64,000 nucleotides of DNA from Methanobacterium sp. (GTDB lineage: Archaea; Methanobacteriota; Methanobacteria; Methanobacteriales; Methanobacteriaceae), in contig JADFDH010000002.1 in NCBI GenBank assembly GCA_018263005.1, forward strand, positions 124,001 through 188,000, given 5' to 3'. Position 1 is the stretch's first letter, and every line of letters starts with the position of its first letter. Position numbers and translations under genes: made by a program. Below the pieces are notes generated by a model that was given only the letters and a program-made list of their open reading frames with translations, searched no databases and had not been told where the DNA came from. Shown in pieces: positions 45,039 to 55,740 of this stretch.

Positions 45039-45502
45039 GGTTTTACACCTTTAATTCCTTTAACAGCCTGTACATTTTCGGATTTTATGGATTTTTTAGT
45101 TTTTTTATCCAATTCTTGCTCTTTTTTCTCAATATCCTGCAGTAATTTCTGTAATTTTAAATATTCTGTTCTAGCTTCTAGACGGGTTACTCGTTCATTT
45201 ATCTCTCCATGAAGGTAACCTGCCTGATGCATTAGTTCCGATGTACTTTTACGAATTTCAGATAATCTTTCTTGTTGTTCCTTTGGTAAGGGTATCACAT
45301 TTTCCATCATTCTTTTAGATTCCAGATCTTTTTCAACTAATTCAATTTTTCTTAGTTCTGCTTGTCTTTCTAGAAATTGAACATTACTTTGCGCTTCTCT
45401 GACTCTTCTCCACTGCATCAGTGCTATTATAATACCAATTACTGCAATCACAGCGATTATTATATAAAAAATATTTTCTGGAATGGTAATTACTTCGGCC
45501 AT
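45035..45502 (-). CDS. Membrane-anchored coiled-coil protein, 155 aa
   Basis: One N-terminal helix (IFYIIIAVIAVIGIIIALMQW) is followed by a long coiled coil (REAQSNVQFLERQAELRKIELVEKD... KLLQDIEKKEQELDKKTKK). Its topology matches that of the partner gene just downstream, whose start overlaps its stop. The two might form a membrane-bound hetero-oligomer. No family is recognised. Confidence 0.65.
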   Translation of the reverse strand: MAEVITIPENIFYIIIAVIAVIGIIIALMQWRRVREAQSNVQFLERQAELRKIELVEKDLESKRMMENVIPLPKEQQERLSEIRKSTSELMHQAGYLHGEINERVTRLEARTEYLKLQKLLQDIEKKEQELDKKTKKSIKSENVQAVKGIKGVKP

Positions 45503-45611
45503 GCTATCTCCTCTTTATATTATTATAACTGTTGAAATATATATATTTTCAGGATAAGAATTGTTATTTTGATTTAAATTATTATACATCCTCCTTAATA
45601 TAAAGTAATTA

Positions 45612-45932
45612 TTAATATTTTTTATTCATTCCCAAGTAGTTATTATAATGTTCAGAATCTTGTTTTCGTCTGTATTCTAACCAATCATCATCTTCATAAA
45701 CCAATGCTTCATCTTTAATTGCATTGAATTGATGTTTAATTCCTGATATTCTATTCTGAAATTTGAATTGTGTTTTCTTCTTTCTATATCCTCTTAAAAT
45801 AAGCAATAATGCCATAAAAAGAATTAAAAAACCACCAACGGCTATTAAAATATATTCAATAGGTGTTATTGCTAAATATCCTAAGGGAATATAGTAATCA
45901 ATTTTTTTAGCTGCTCCCGAAATTGAAACCAC
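45612..45932 (-). CDS. Small single-helix membrane protein, 106 aa
   Basis: The protein has one strong transmembrane segment (IEYILIAVGGFLILFMALLLILRGY) followed by a basic tail (RKKKTQFKFQNRISGIKHQ) and an acidic/aromatic end (DDDWLEYRRKQDSEHYNNYLG). The GTG at 45932 gives the frame its start; an ATT at 45923, nine bases in and spaced behind GGGGTGG, is an alternative. It is upstream of the two coiled-coil membrane proteins on the same strand. I do not recognise the family. Confidence 0.6.
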   Translation of the reverse strand: MVSISGAAKKIDYYIPLGYLAITPIEYILIAVGGFLILFMALLLILRGYRKKKTQFKFQNRISGIKHQFNAIKDEALVYEDDDWLEYRRKQDSEHYNNYLGMNKKY

Positions 45933-46111
45933 CCCGGATCAATTTAAATTATATTGAAAATACTTATAACATAACTATTCTAAATATATTTTGTTTATTA
46001 ATTTTAAGATTGAAATCCAATTATATTAACAGAAATTATTGTTTAATACATTAAAAATTTGAAAATTTGTAAATAATATCTAAAAAATACCAATATAACT
46101 TATGTGATTAT

Positions 46112-47050
46112 ATGGATGAAATGTATGAAAAATCTGGAAGAATAGTGGCGGATGTTCGCCAAAAGGCCATTAAAATGGTCAGAGAAGATCTGAAAATTTT
46201 AGATTTGGTAGGATTTGTGGAACAAGAAATAAAAAATTCAGGGGGAGAAATAGCTTTTCCCTGTAATATTTCAGTGAATGAAATCACCGCACATTATACC
46301 TCACCCTTTGGGGATGAAAATGTATTAAAGAATGGTGATTTGGTTAAAATTGACTTAGGTGCCCATGTAGACGGATACATAGCAGATTCTGCAGTTACAG
46401 TTATTGTGGGTGAAGATTTAGCATCTTCAAATCCATCTGATATGTCAATTTCCCAGGAAGAACTGGAGTTGCAAAGGAAAATGATTGAAACCGTGGAAGA
46501 AGCCCTTGCAAATGCAATCAGTACCGTAAGGGATGGTGTAAACGTAGGTAAAATTGGAGAAGTAGTTGAAGAGACAGTCACCGCACAGAAACTTAATCCT
46601 GTTTCTAATCTCACAGGACATAGTATGGAAAGATGGATACTTCACTCTGGACTGTCCATACCTAATATTAAAGAAGAAAACAGACATAAAATAAGAGAAG
46701 GAGATGTTCTGGCTATAGAACCCTTCGTAACCCCCGGAATAGGAAGAGTAACTGATATGAAAGATGCTTATATATTCCGCTTCCTTAGGGATCGTCCTCT
46801 GAGAATGGCCCAGGCCAGGAAGATGCTCAATGAGATCAAACAAAATTACAGAAATCTACCCTTCGCTGGAAGATGGTTACAGGAAAGCATTAAGAGTAGA
46901 CAGTTCAACCTGATAATGAGGAATCTCATTTCATCCAGAGCCTTATATCCCTATCACGTTCTGAGAGAGAAAAGTAATGCTAGAGTCGCTCAGGCAGAGC
47001 ATACAGTGATAGTAGAACCGGATGGTTGTCAGATCATAACTGAAAAATAG
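46112..47050 (+). CDS. map: Type II methionine aminopeptidase
   Basis: The 312-residue protein is a MetAP2-type enzyme. The metal ligands are seen in order as KIDLGAHVDGYIADSAVTV (two Asp), NLTGHSMERWILHSG (His), EGDVLAIEPFVTPG (Glu) and the last AQAEHTVIVEPDG (Glu). The insertion domain characteristic of type II is present between residues about 220 and 290. It removes the initiator Met from nascent proteins. Divergent genes lie upstream. Confidence 0.95.
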   Translation: MDEMYEKSGRIVADVRQKAIKMVREDLKILDLVGFVEQEIKNSGGEIAFPCNISVNEITAHYTSPFGDENVLKNGDLVKIDLGAHVDGYIADSAVTVIVGEDLASSNPSDMSISQEELELQRKMIETVEEALANAISTVRDGVNVGKIGEVVEETVTAQKLNPVSNLTGHSMERWILHSGLSIPNIKEENRHKIREGDVLAIEPFVTPGIGRVTDMKDAYIFRFLRDRPLRMAQARKMLNEIKQNYRNLPFAGRWLQESIKSRQFNLIMRNLISSRALYPYHVLREKSNARVAQAEHTVIVEPDGCQIITEK

Positions 47051-47145
47051 AGTAATTAATCTGTTATAAAACTGTAAAATAAGATATTAACTTAATTTTT
47101 ATAATTAATTAAAAAAAATAGAAAAATAAGGGATTATTTATCCCT

Positions 47146-48033
47146 TTATACATTGGCTAATGGATCGCCTTCTTTTTCATTACTGGCTTTGAATGGAACT
47201 GGGAGTCCCATAGCTTTTCTGTCGTCGATGACTTTCATTGCTTTTTCTTTCTTGGATGTAGCTAGTTTTGTGAGCATTTCCAGTCCGAATTTACCTTCAT
47301 CCATTGGTTTGGTTTCAATTAGACCAGCATCCACTGCTTTACTGAATATAGTTTCTCCAGAGTCTGTTCTTGTCATAACAGCCGACCAATCATCAGGAGC
47401 TCCTATTGAACCAGTTGAAACATCTGATAATTCTGAAACTAGGTCAAGACAGACTTTACATCCATTTTGTTCGTATCCGTGTGTTTCTTTGATTGGGAAG
47501 CTTATCACATCATCAGCGGTATGTACCCAGAATTTTCCTTTTCCGATGTCCATTTTCTCAACTAAATCGAAGTCAACTCCCGCTTTAGCTTGTATAAATG
47601 TTTTCAGTGACTCAAAGGAGAAGTTTTCAGTACAGAATATTCCTATATCCAGAGCAATTTTATCAGCCATGAATCTTACACCAATTGGGTAAGATTGCAT
47701 TTTTCTTAATCCCATAGTCTGACAAGGAATGGTAACTATACCTACTTTTTCCAGTCCATATTGTCTCACCGCTTCTTTTAGCATCCATAGATTGGGTGAT
47801 AATGTGTATTTTGTACCTGCTGCAGCTAGGATATCATCTGATGTCAATGCGACAGTAGGCATTGGTTTCCACATTTTTTCGGAAGGTCCTGCTACTACCG
47901 CACCATCTATGATTTTCTCGTCAAGAGCAAAGCATAAAAGAGCAGATGCTATTCCACCATCCTGTGATATTTTCTGAATCTGTTTATCGGTTGATCTAGC
48001 CAGAGTAATTTGTTTATATGTTCCTAATACCAT
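47146..48033 (-). CDS. frhB: F420-reducing hydrogenase, beta subunit
   Basis: The 295-residue FrhB binds FAD and a 4Fe-4S cluster and passes electrons to coenzyme F420. Its family features include QKISQDGGIASALLCFALDE, AAAGTKYTLSPNLWML, VGIVTIPCQTMGLRKMQ and FCTENFSFESL, and a C-rich middle (NGCKVCLDLVSELSDVSTG). It is the last gene of frhADGB, 12 bases after frhG, with GGAGGTTGTAAAG before the ATG. Confidence 0.96.
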   Translation of the reverse strand: MVLGTYKQITLARSTDKQIQKISQDGGIASALLCFALDEKIIDGAVVAGPSEKMWKPMPTVALTSDDILAAAGTKYTLSPNLWMLKEAVRQYGLEKVGIVTIPCQTMGLRKMQSYPIGVRFMADKIALDIGIFCTENFSFESLKTFIQAKAGVDFDLVEKMDIGKGKFWVHTADDVISFPIKETHGYEQNGCKVCLDLVSELSDVSTGSIGAPDDWSAVMTRTDSGETIFSKAVDAGLIETKPMDEGKFGLEMLTKLATSKKEKAMKVIDDRKAMGLPVPFKASNEKEGDPLANV

Positions 48034-48045
48034 CTTTACAACCTC

Positions 48046-48837
<792 letters not shown>

Positions 48838-48840
48838 ACT

Positions 48841-49311
48841 CTAGACCCCTATTTCATTTAAAATGATTTTAATGGCCTCTGGAATGGCATCCTCAACTTT
48901 TTTGGTTAAACCTAACTTCACGTCAGGCGCAGAGACAGATTCTGGCTGGCATCCAATAACCATGATTTCTACTTTTTTGCTTAATTCGTGTAATGGTTGG
49001 TTTACTGGCCAGGAATGTACATTCTCATATGATCCTTCTGGTAATTCACTTACATCGAATATCCTTATAGTTCCAGGTTTAGCTCCAAAATCTACGACGT
49101 CCACTACAATCAGTTTTTTCCATAGATCATTTGGTAAGCTGAAAATATAAAATGGTCCACTGGTTCCTGCGTCTAGGATCATAACGTTATCTGGAAGTTC
49201 ATGTTCCTTGAAATATTCTTCCAATGCTACTGTTACTGCTGGTCCAAATCCGTCATCTTCAAATAAGATATTCCCACAGCCTACTATTAAAATCTCTGCA
49301 TCAAATGCCAT
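48841..49311 (-). CDS. frhD: F420-hydrogenase maturation endopeptidase
   Basis: The 156-residue protein is a HybD/HycI-type protease, starting ILIVGCGNILFEDDGFGPAVTVALE, with nickel-sensing Glu/Asp (EDDGFG), VDVVDFGAKPGTIRIF and VMVIGCQPESVSAP-like segments (seen as IMVIGCQPESVSAP). It removes the C-terminal peptide of FrhA after nickel insertion. It sits between frhA and frhG with small gaps (9 and 3 bases), as in other methanogens. Confidence 0.95.
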   Translation of the reverse strand: MAFDAEILIVGCGNILFEDDGFGPAVTVALEEYFKEHELPDNVMILDAGTSGPFYIFSLPNDLWKKLIVVDVVDFGAKPGTIRIFDVSELPEGSYENVHSWPVNQPLHELSKKVEIMVIGCQPESVSAPDVKLGLTKKVEDAIPEAIKIILNEIGV

Positions 49312-49320
49312 AATTAACCC

Positions 49321-50538
<1,218 letters not shown>

Positions 50539-50573
50539 ATGTATCACCTCTTTGTTTTTAAATTAACAATAGT

Positions 50574-50600
50574 ATCTCAATATATAATATATAATTATAA
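50574..50600 (-). promoter_or_regulatory. TATA region of the frh operon
   Basis: On the minus strand this holds TATAATTATATATTATATATTG-like sequence about 40-60 bases ahead of the frhA start. It is the only strong TATA-like block in front of frhA. The exact box cannot be fixed, because the sequence is a run of TATA repeats. Confidence 0.45.
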
Positions 50601-50697
50601 GCTTTTCTTTAGAAAATAAAGTGAAAATTTTATATGCTATGAAATATATAAACTATAATTTACGTATTTAATATCCATTCCATTACTGGAGACTCTT

Positions 50698-50865
50698 TTG
50701 TTGTTTAAAAACTTCCGAGTTAAATTTATTAGGAATTTTAATCATATTTATACTAGGGACTTATTTAATTCTTTAATAGATAAAAAAAATAATCAGAAGG
50801 GAACTATTGTTAAAAAGAACATTAAGAATCATAAATTGAAAACATATCAAAATTCTAAAAGATAA
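50698..50865 (+). CDS. Possible 55-residue basic peptide
   Basis: The 372-base gap between frhA and the PAC2 gene contains one open frame with a good spacing: CTGGAGACTCTT then TTG TTG TTT AAA AAC. It encodes a strongly basic product (KNFRVKFIRNFNHIYTRDLF... KNIKNHKLKTYQNSKR) ending at TAA 50863. The remainder of the gap is A/T-rich promoter DNA. The composition is near that of random A/T-rich DNA, so the gene is uncertain. Confidence 0.3.
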   Translation: MLFKNFRVKFIRNFNHIYTRDLFNSLIDKKNNQKGTIVKKNIKNHKLKTYQNSKR

Positions 50866-50919
50866 TTAAACATTTTAAAATCATTTCCTTAATATTTAAA
50901 ACAACAGGGGGTGCACCCT

Positions 50920-51639
50920 ATGGTAAATTTAGTTGAAACAGAGGAAAATTGTTGTAAAATAGTATCAGAAGATATAGAAGATGCGATAATATTAGAAGGA
51001 TCTCCAGAACTGGGATTAATAGGAAATATATTAGGTTGGCTACTGGTGGAAGAGCTTAAAATGAAGCAGATAGGATTTATTGAATCTAAATACTTCCCAC
51101 CCATGGCCGTATTATACAATGGAGTGGCCATTCATCCATTTCGAATATATAGCTCAGATAATATCGTACTATTTTTATCTGATTTTATAATCCCACCTAC
51201 AGTTGCTTTTGATATGGCCAATGCCATTGTGGATTGGGCTGAGAAAAATAAAAGTCAGGAAATCATAACCTTCAACAGCATAGTGGTACGACAAAAAAGC
51301 GGAGGAATAGCAGGAGCAGCTAACTCAGAGAAAGCATTAGAAAAACTTACCCAAATGGATATTCCAATTATACCATATGGAAACCTAAACGGACTTTCCG
51401 GTACACTTTTAACCCGTAGCATGGTTAAAGGTATTCCAGCTTCCTGTCTATTCGCTGAAGTCTTAAATCAATATCCAGATCCCAGAGCAGCAGCCAGTAT
51501 TGTGGATACTTTAAATAAAAAATTGAATATCAATGTTCAGACAGAACCATTGCTAAAAGAAGCGGAAGCCATAGAATCCAGGTTAAAAGAATTGGCAAAT
51601 ACCGTTCAGGAGGGACAGGAATCACCAGCCTACATGTAA
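50920..51639 (+). CDS. PAC2-family proteasome assembly chaperone homologue
   Basis: The ATG at 50920, with GGGGGTG upstream, is preferred to the GTG at 50911. The 239-residue protein has the PAC2 features LEGSPELGLIGNILGWLLVEEL at the start, FPPMAVLYNGVAIHP (as KYFPPMAVLYNG), IITFNSIVV, and GNLNGLSGTLLTRSMVKGIPASCLFAEVL later. This family includes the archaeal PbaA/PbaB-type proteins related to proteasome assembly chaperones. A second PAC2 protein is encoded at 55741-56514. Confidence 0.85.
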   Translation: MVNLVETEENCCKIVSEDIEDAIILEGSPELGLIGNILGWLLVEELKMKQIGFIESKYFPPMAVLYNGVAIHPFRIYSSDNIVLFLSDFIIPPTVAFDMANAIVDWAEKNKSQEIITFNSIVVRQKSGGIAGAANSEKALEKLTQMDIPIIPYGNLNGLSGTLLTRSMVKGIPASCLFAEVLNQYPDPRAAASIVDTLNKKLNINVQTEPLLKEAEAIESRLKELANTVQEGQESPAYM

Positions 51640-51759
51640 AGGGATTTTAAGTAAAACTACCACCTTTTTTTAATATTTTTTTCCAACCAACTGTTTTTAT
51701 ATGATGAGTTATAAACAAAGTTTTTTATTGGATATTGATTAAACAACATAATATCATTC

Positions 51760-51835
<76 letters not shown>

Positions 51836-51882
51836 TAGAAATCTATCTTTTTTTAGAAAATAGAGATAAAAAATATGGTTTA

Positions 51883-51959
<77 letters not shown>

Positions 51960-51969
51960 TACAAATATA

Positions 51970-52464
51970 TTATAAAACTTTGTTACTGCGTCTTTCCATT
52001 AAAACAACATCACGCCAAATTCCATCCATTTTACCTATCTTTTCCCTTATACCAACAATTTTGAATCCTAATTTTTCATGCAACTATATACTACTCTTAT
52101 TCTCAGGAAATATACTTGCTTGTAATGTCCAGATACCATTATTCTCAGATAATCCAATTAATTTTATTAGAAGAGCTATACCTATTCCTTTTTTCCTGTA
52201 CTTTTCACTGACATAGACACTTACTTCGGCTACTCCTGAATAGACTTCTCTATTAGATGTGGGAGCTAAGGCCGCCCAACCCAATATTCTATCTTTTTTA
52301 CACGCTATTATGTTATATTCAGGCATATGATATTCCTTCCATATTTCCCAAGAAGACGGGCAAGAAGTTTCGAAAGTAGCGATCTTAGTATCTATACCTT
52401 CCTGGTAAATTTTATAAACCTGTTCCCAGTCACTCAATTTGATTCTTTCAATTTTGAATTCCAT
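51970..52464 (-). pseudogene. Bar/Pat-type acetyltransferase interrupted by one TAG
   Basis: From ATG 52464 the reading frame encodes a phosphinothricin-acetyltransferase-like GNAT (KIYQEGIDTKIATFET, EVSVYVSEKYRKKGIGIALL, FPENKSSI). It meets TAG at 52084-52086 and then continues in the same frame as LHEKLGFKIVGIREKIG and WRDVVLMERRSNKVL to TAA at 51970. Both halves fit the family, in which the second half completes the fold. There is no frameshift; a single codon change, for example AAG to TAG, explains the break. Confidence 0.8.
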
Positions 52465-52645
52465 GTTAAAAAATATAGTATAATTTATTTAAAGATGGCA
52501 TATTCGGAATTTATTTCACTTCCTCTGATTACACTCTCCAATTTATTTATAGGAAAATTGTAATTATAAAAAAAATAGTTTGATTTAAATATATTTAACA
52601 AAAAACTACATAATTATAATTATAAAAAAAATGGGTGCAAATTTA

Positions 52646-53623
52646 ATGTCCTCTTTAAAACCAAATCAACCAAAAAAACATACCGGAAGGAATATAGCAA
52701 TATTAGTTGTGGTAATAGCTGTTATTATAGTAATTGCTGGTGCTTTATCCCTAAATGTAACAACTAATTCTACAACTCAAGTAACCCAAAAAGTAAATAA
52801 ACAAAATATAACACCAGTTGATGCTGCTAAACAGTTTAATCCCCAAAATGCAATTGATTTCTCCACCAAAATATGTGATTTAGGCAGCAGATACGGAGGA
52901 AATGATGCTGAACACAAAGCTGCGGATATGTTGGAAGCAGAATTTAAGAAGAACAATATCAGCGTGACCAAAGAGAAAGTTGACTTGGGAGACGGTAAAT
53001 ACACCTATAATGTCATAGGCAAGATAGAAGGAACCACCAACCCCAATGAATACATAATAATCGGTTCACATATAGATTCACCGGAAAATTCAGTAGGGGC
53101 TAATGACGGAGCCTCTGGCCAGGGAATACAGGTTGAAATGGCCAGAATTTTAGCTAATGCCAATACAAACAAAACCATCCTTATTGTTGGTTTTGGAGCG
53201 GAGATGTTATGGTTTAAAGGTTCAGAGGATTTCGTGAAAAAACACCCTGATATTCTTAAAAATACTACGGCCATGATGGATCTCAACGTGGTTGGAGCGG
53301 GTACAAATGTAGCTCCCATATCATCCAGTAACCTACCATCTACAGTTGAAGCAGACCCCCGATTACTTGATCTCTTACAACAATGTGCTAATGAACTAGG
53401 AATGCCATTTATGATTGATACTGATGCTTATCCAAGCGATACCTATTATTTCTACGAATTCAATGAATCTAAAGTTCCTTTGGTTCAAATTGAAAGCAGA
53501 CCATTCAAAGTTGCCGCATGGAGCAGTGAAAATACACCTGATAAGCTTGTACTAGATGATATGAACAGCGTAGGTCAAACATTAATAATGGCCACTTTAA
53601 AACTGAGTAATTTCGGGTTTTAA
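52646..53623 (+). CDS. Membrane-anchored M28-type peptidase homologue lacking one metal site
   Basis: The ATG at 52646 follows GGGTGCAAATTTA. An N-terminal anchor (IAILVVVIAVIIVIAGALSL) is followed by an extracytoplasmic M28 domain: GSHIDSPENSVGANDGASGQG, GFGAEMLWFKGSEDF, MMDLNVVG and YPSDTYYFYEF. In active M28 enzymes the ligands are His, bridging Asp, Glu-Glu, Asp and a last His. Here the second Glu is Met and the last His is Thr, while the others remain. It may cut peptides poorly or act by binding. Confidence 0.85.
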   Translation: MSSLKPNQPKKHTGRNIAILVVVIAVIIVIAGALSLNVTTNSTTQVTQKVNKQNITPVDAAKQFNPQNAIDFSTKICDLGSRYGGNDAEHKAADMLEAEFKKNNISVTKEKVDLGDGKYTYNVIGKIEGTTNPNEYIIIGSHIDSPENSVGANDGASGQGIQVEMARILANANTNKTILIVGFGAEMLWFKGSEDFVKKHPDILKNTTAMMDLNVVGAGTNVAPISSSNLPSTVEADPRLLDLLQQCANELGMPFMIDTDAYPSDTYYFYEFNESKVPLVQIESRPFKVAAWSSENTPDKLVLDDMNSVGQTLIMATLKLSNFGF

Positions 53624-53676
53624 TGGGTTATAAAAAAAAAAGTTAATAAAATTGGAAAAAATCATTTTTTATATTT

Positions 53677-53808
53677 TTAATCCAATTCTTCATGCCAGTG
53701 GAAATTCTTTCCCACCAACTCCATCATTATTGTAACTACGATAAATCCACCGAGTAACACTGCTAAAATTAATAAAGCATTGAAATCTCCTGAAGTAGCT
53801 CCATCCAT
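53677..53808 (-). CDS. 43-residue membrane peptide
   Basis: The site AGGTGAATATT precedes ATG at 53808. The product has one transmembrane helix (FNALLILAVLLGGFIVVTIMM), a short acidic N-terminus and a C-terminal ELVGKNFHWHEELD with two His. Similar small single-helix proteins occur in methanogens, but I cannot name a family. It is the only coding sequence I see between the peptidase and EndoQ genes. Confidence 0.6.
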   Translation of the reverse strand: MDGATSGDFNALLILAVLLGGFIVVTIMMELVGKNFHWHEELD

Positions 53809-53925
53809 AATATTCACCTATTTTTATTTGATAATTATTTTATTAAAAATTTCACTTATAAAATTTTATATTTAATTTTATAAATACTGATTAATTTTTA
53901 TTTTATAATTAGAAGGTATCAACTA

Positions 53926-55155
53926 TTAATCTTTTAAATATTTATCAAGAGTATTATCATCAACATTTTCTTCTTTATATACTTCAATATCCAGTTCTTC
54001 TGGCTTTAAAAGAATTTCACCATAATGCCCTCCCCCACCAGGCCTTATTTGCAGACTATTATTGCGAAATGCCTTAATAACAGGGGTTAACTGCGGATCG
54101 ATATCTTCTAAATCAGCTAAAGAAGCATTTATAAGCACTTCAATTTCATTTCCAAATTTCTGCACCAATTTCTTCCATATCTTCTGTACAAAAACCGTAG
54201 TAACACCCTTATCATAGATTAAACTTATAATCTCTGCTAAAGGCAATAAATGAATATAAGGTGGTCTGTGGTCCGGATGATGGGGTTCATCCCAGTCAGA
54301 TAATTCATATATCCTGTAATCAACACCCTTTTTTATTATACCCCCACAGGGACATTTCATTCTCAATTTTAGTGCTTCTTCAATAGCAAATTGCCTGTAA
54401 CATTTTATACATGCGGTTTTATGATACTTCCCCAAACGGGGATCAAATCCGAAGTTAGCTTTTATCTTATTTTTTAATATCGAATTGGATATTTCTTTAA
54501 AGCCCAATTCTTTTACTTTAATCTGGTTGAACTCCCTTCCCAACCGATGAGGCCATGGTGAATGGGCATCTGAATTTGTTAAAAAAGGAATATCCTGTAA
54601 TTCTTTTATATAATCCGCCATTTCACTATCTGCTGAAAGTCCTAACTCTAAAAAATCTGGTTTACTACCATAACAATCTGTTAAGTTGTCATAAGCTTTA
54701 TAAATGCTGGTCCAGGGAGTAAAAGCATGTGCCGGACCTATCAAACACTCATGTTCTTTCGCAATTTCCATTATCTCTGCACCATTCATTCGTACTTTAG
54801 GACGGCCGTCAGCATCTAAATTTCCTTTAAAATATTCTCTTAGATTGTAAGCTACATCAAAAGAAGGTATCAATATTAGATGATGTACTCTTTTTAGATC
54901 TTCTACTTCTGTGGTTAAAATGAATTTAGATAATGAACTTTCATTTAACCCTGATTTAATAGAGAAAATACCGTTTTTTGACTCTTCTAAACTTTCATCT
55001 AGAATCTGCAAATATTTATGATGTAATGCATCCCCAGTGCCCACCAGATCCAAACCTTTAAGTTTAGCTTGAGGAGCTATGGTTTCGGGGACCATATTCT
55101 TAGAAGTAGCCATGGAAAATCTGCTATGGATGTGCAGATCTGCATTTATTATCAT
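53926..55155 (-). CDS. Endonuclease Q (EndoQ), PHP-domain DNA repair nuclease
   Basis: The start used is ATG 55155 (MIINADLHIHSRFS); a TTG four codons upstream is possible. The PHP metal ligands appear as NADLHIHSRFS, GTGDALHHK, EVEDLKRVHHL, GPAHAFTPW and FLTNSDAHSPWPHR. A zinc finger follows (CIKCYRQFAIEEALKLRMKCPCGG), then the C-terminal domain with RPGGGGHYGEI. EndoQ cuts DNA 5' to uracil, hypoxanthine or abasic sites; it was described from Thermococcales and occurs in methanogens. Confidence 0.9.
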   Translation of the reverse strand: MIINADLHIHSRFSMATSKNMVPETIAPQAKLKGLDLVGTGDALHHKYLQILDESLEESKNGIFSIKSGLNESSLSKFILTTEVEDLKRVHHLILIPSFDVAYNLREYFKGNLDADGRPKVRMNGAEIMEIAKEHECLIGPAHAFTPWTSIYKAYDNLTDCYGSKPDFLELGLSADSEMADYIKELQDIPFLTNSDAHSPWPHRLGREFNQIKVKELGFKEISNSILKNKIKANFGFDPRLGKYHKTACIKCYRQFAIEEALKLRMKCPCGGIIKKGVDYRIYELSDWDEPHHPDHRPPYIHLLPLAEIISLIYDKGVTTVFVQKIWKKLVQKFGNEIEVLINASLADLEDIDPQLTPVIKAFRNNSLQIRPGGGGHYGEILLKPEELDIEVYKEENVDDNTLDKYLKD

Positions 55156-55247
55156 ATGATATTGCAATAGAATATCTGATTTAAAATAATTTTTGAATTT
55201 TGAAGACTACCAATAAAAAAAAATTAAGTAAATGATATAAAATTTAA

Positions 55248-55370
55248 TCAAATTGATTTATTTCTTTTCTCCCAATAGACATCGCCTCGTCGATATAAAT
55301 AGATTAATAAACCCATAGTACTAACGAAAACTATTAAAAGGCCTATAAAGGCAATATAATTATTTGAATC
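55248..55370 (-). other. Possible small membrane ORF without a clear start
   Basis: An open frame on the minus strand gives NYIAFIGLLIVFVSTMGLLIYLYRRGDVYWEKRNKSI and stops at TGA 55248. The helix followed by YLYRRGDVYWEKR looks like a real protein end. No ATG, GTG or TTG with a ribosome site lies before the helix; the nearest ATG (55372) is in another frame. It may have lost its start, or be a noncoding remnant of the operon with 55369-55620. Confidence 0.35.
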
Positions 55371-55620
55371 ATTTAGATAAAGAGATATTTAAATAAATAT
55401 ATAATGCTATTATACCTTGGATTATTCCTACACTAACCAAACCACCTAATAAAAATTTAAAACTAATTGTTTTAATCCTGTAAATTTCTATAAAAATATA
55501 TGGGAGAAAAATAAGGCTTAAAACTAAAAATGTTAAAGATCCTCCACTTAAAAAGTATAAGAATGCACCTATAATAAATACCATATTTAAAATGGGCTCA
55601 TGTATTCTTCTTTCATTCAT
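55369..55620 (-). CDS. Three-helix membrane protein, 83 aa
   Basis: The protein has three hydrophobic stretches (ILNMVFIIGAFLYFLSGG, LTFLVLSLIFLPYIFIEIYRI and FLLGGLVSVGIIQGIIALYIYL) and a charged start MNERRIHEP. It is in the gap between EndoQ and the second PAC2 gene. No family is recognised. Confidence 0.5.
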   Translation of the reverse strand: MNERRIHEPILNMVFIIGAFLYFLSGGSLTFLVLSLIFLPYIFIEIYRIKTISFKFLLGGLVSVGIIQGIIALYIYLNISLSK

Positions 55621-55740
55621 TTACCCCCACATTAATCTCTATAAAGAAATCCAAGTGTATTTATTAATCCAAAAAAAAGGAAATATCTCTAGTTTAAGAA
55701 ATGTTATTTAAAATAAAAAAAGAAAATTTTTAATCCTAAT

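Noticed and set aside
50539..50547. GTG start for FrhA
   Set aside because: The GTG is part of the ribosome binding site GAGGTG; the TTG nine bases later gives the usual FrhA N-terminus and length.
52084..52086. TAG as pyrrolysine codon
   Set aside because: No pyrrolysine genes are seen and the order is not known to use it; a nonsense mutation is simpler. It is kept only as a question in the findings.
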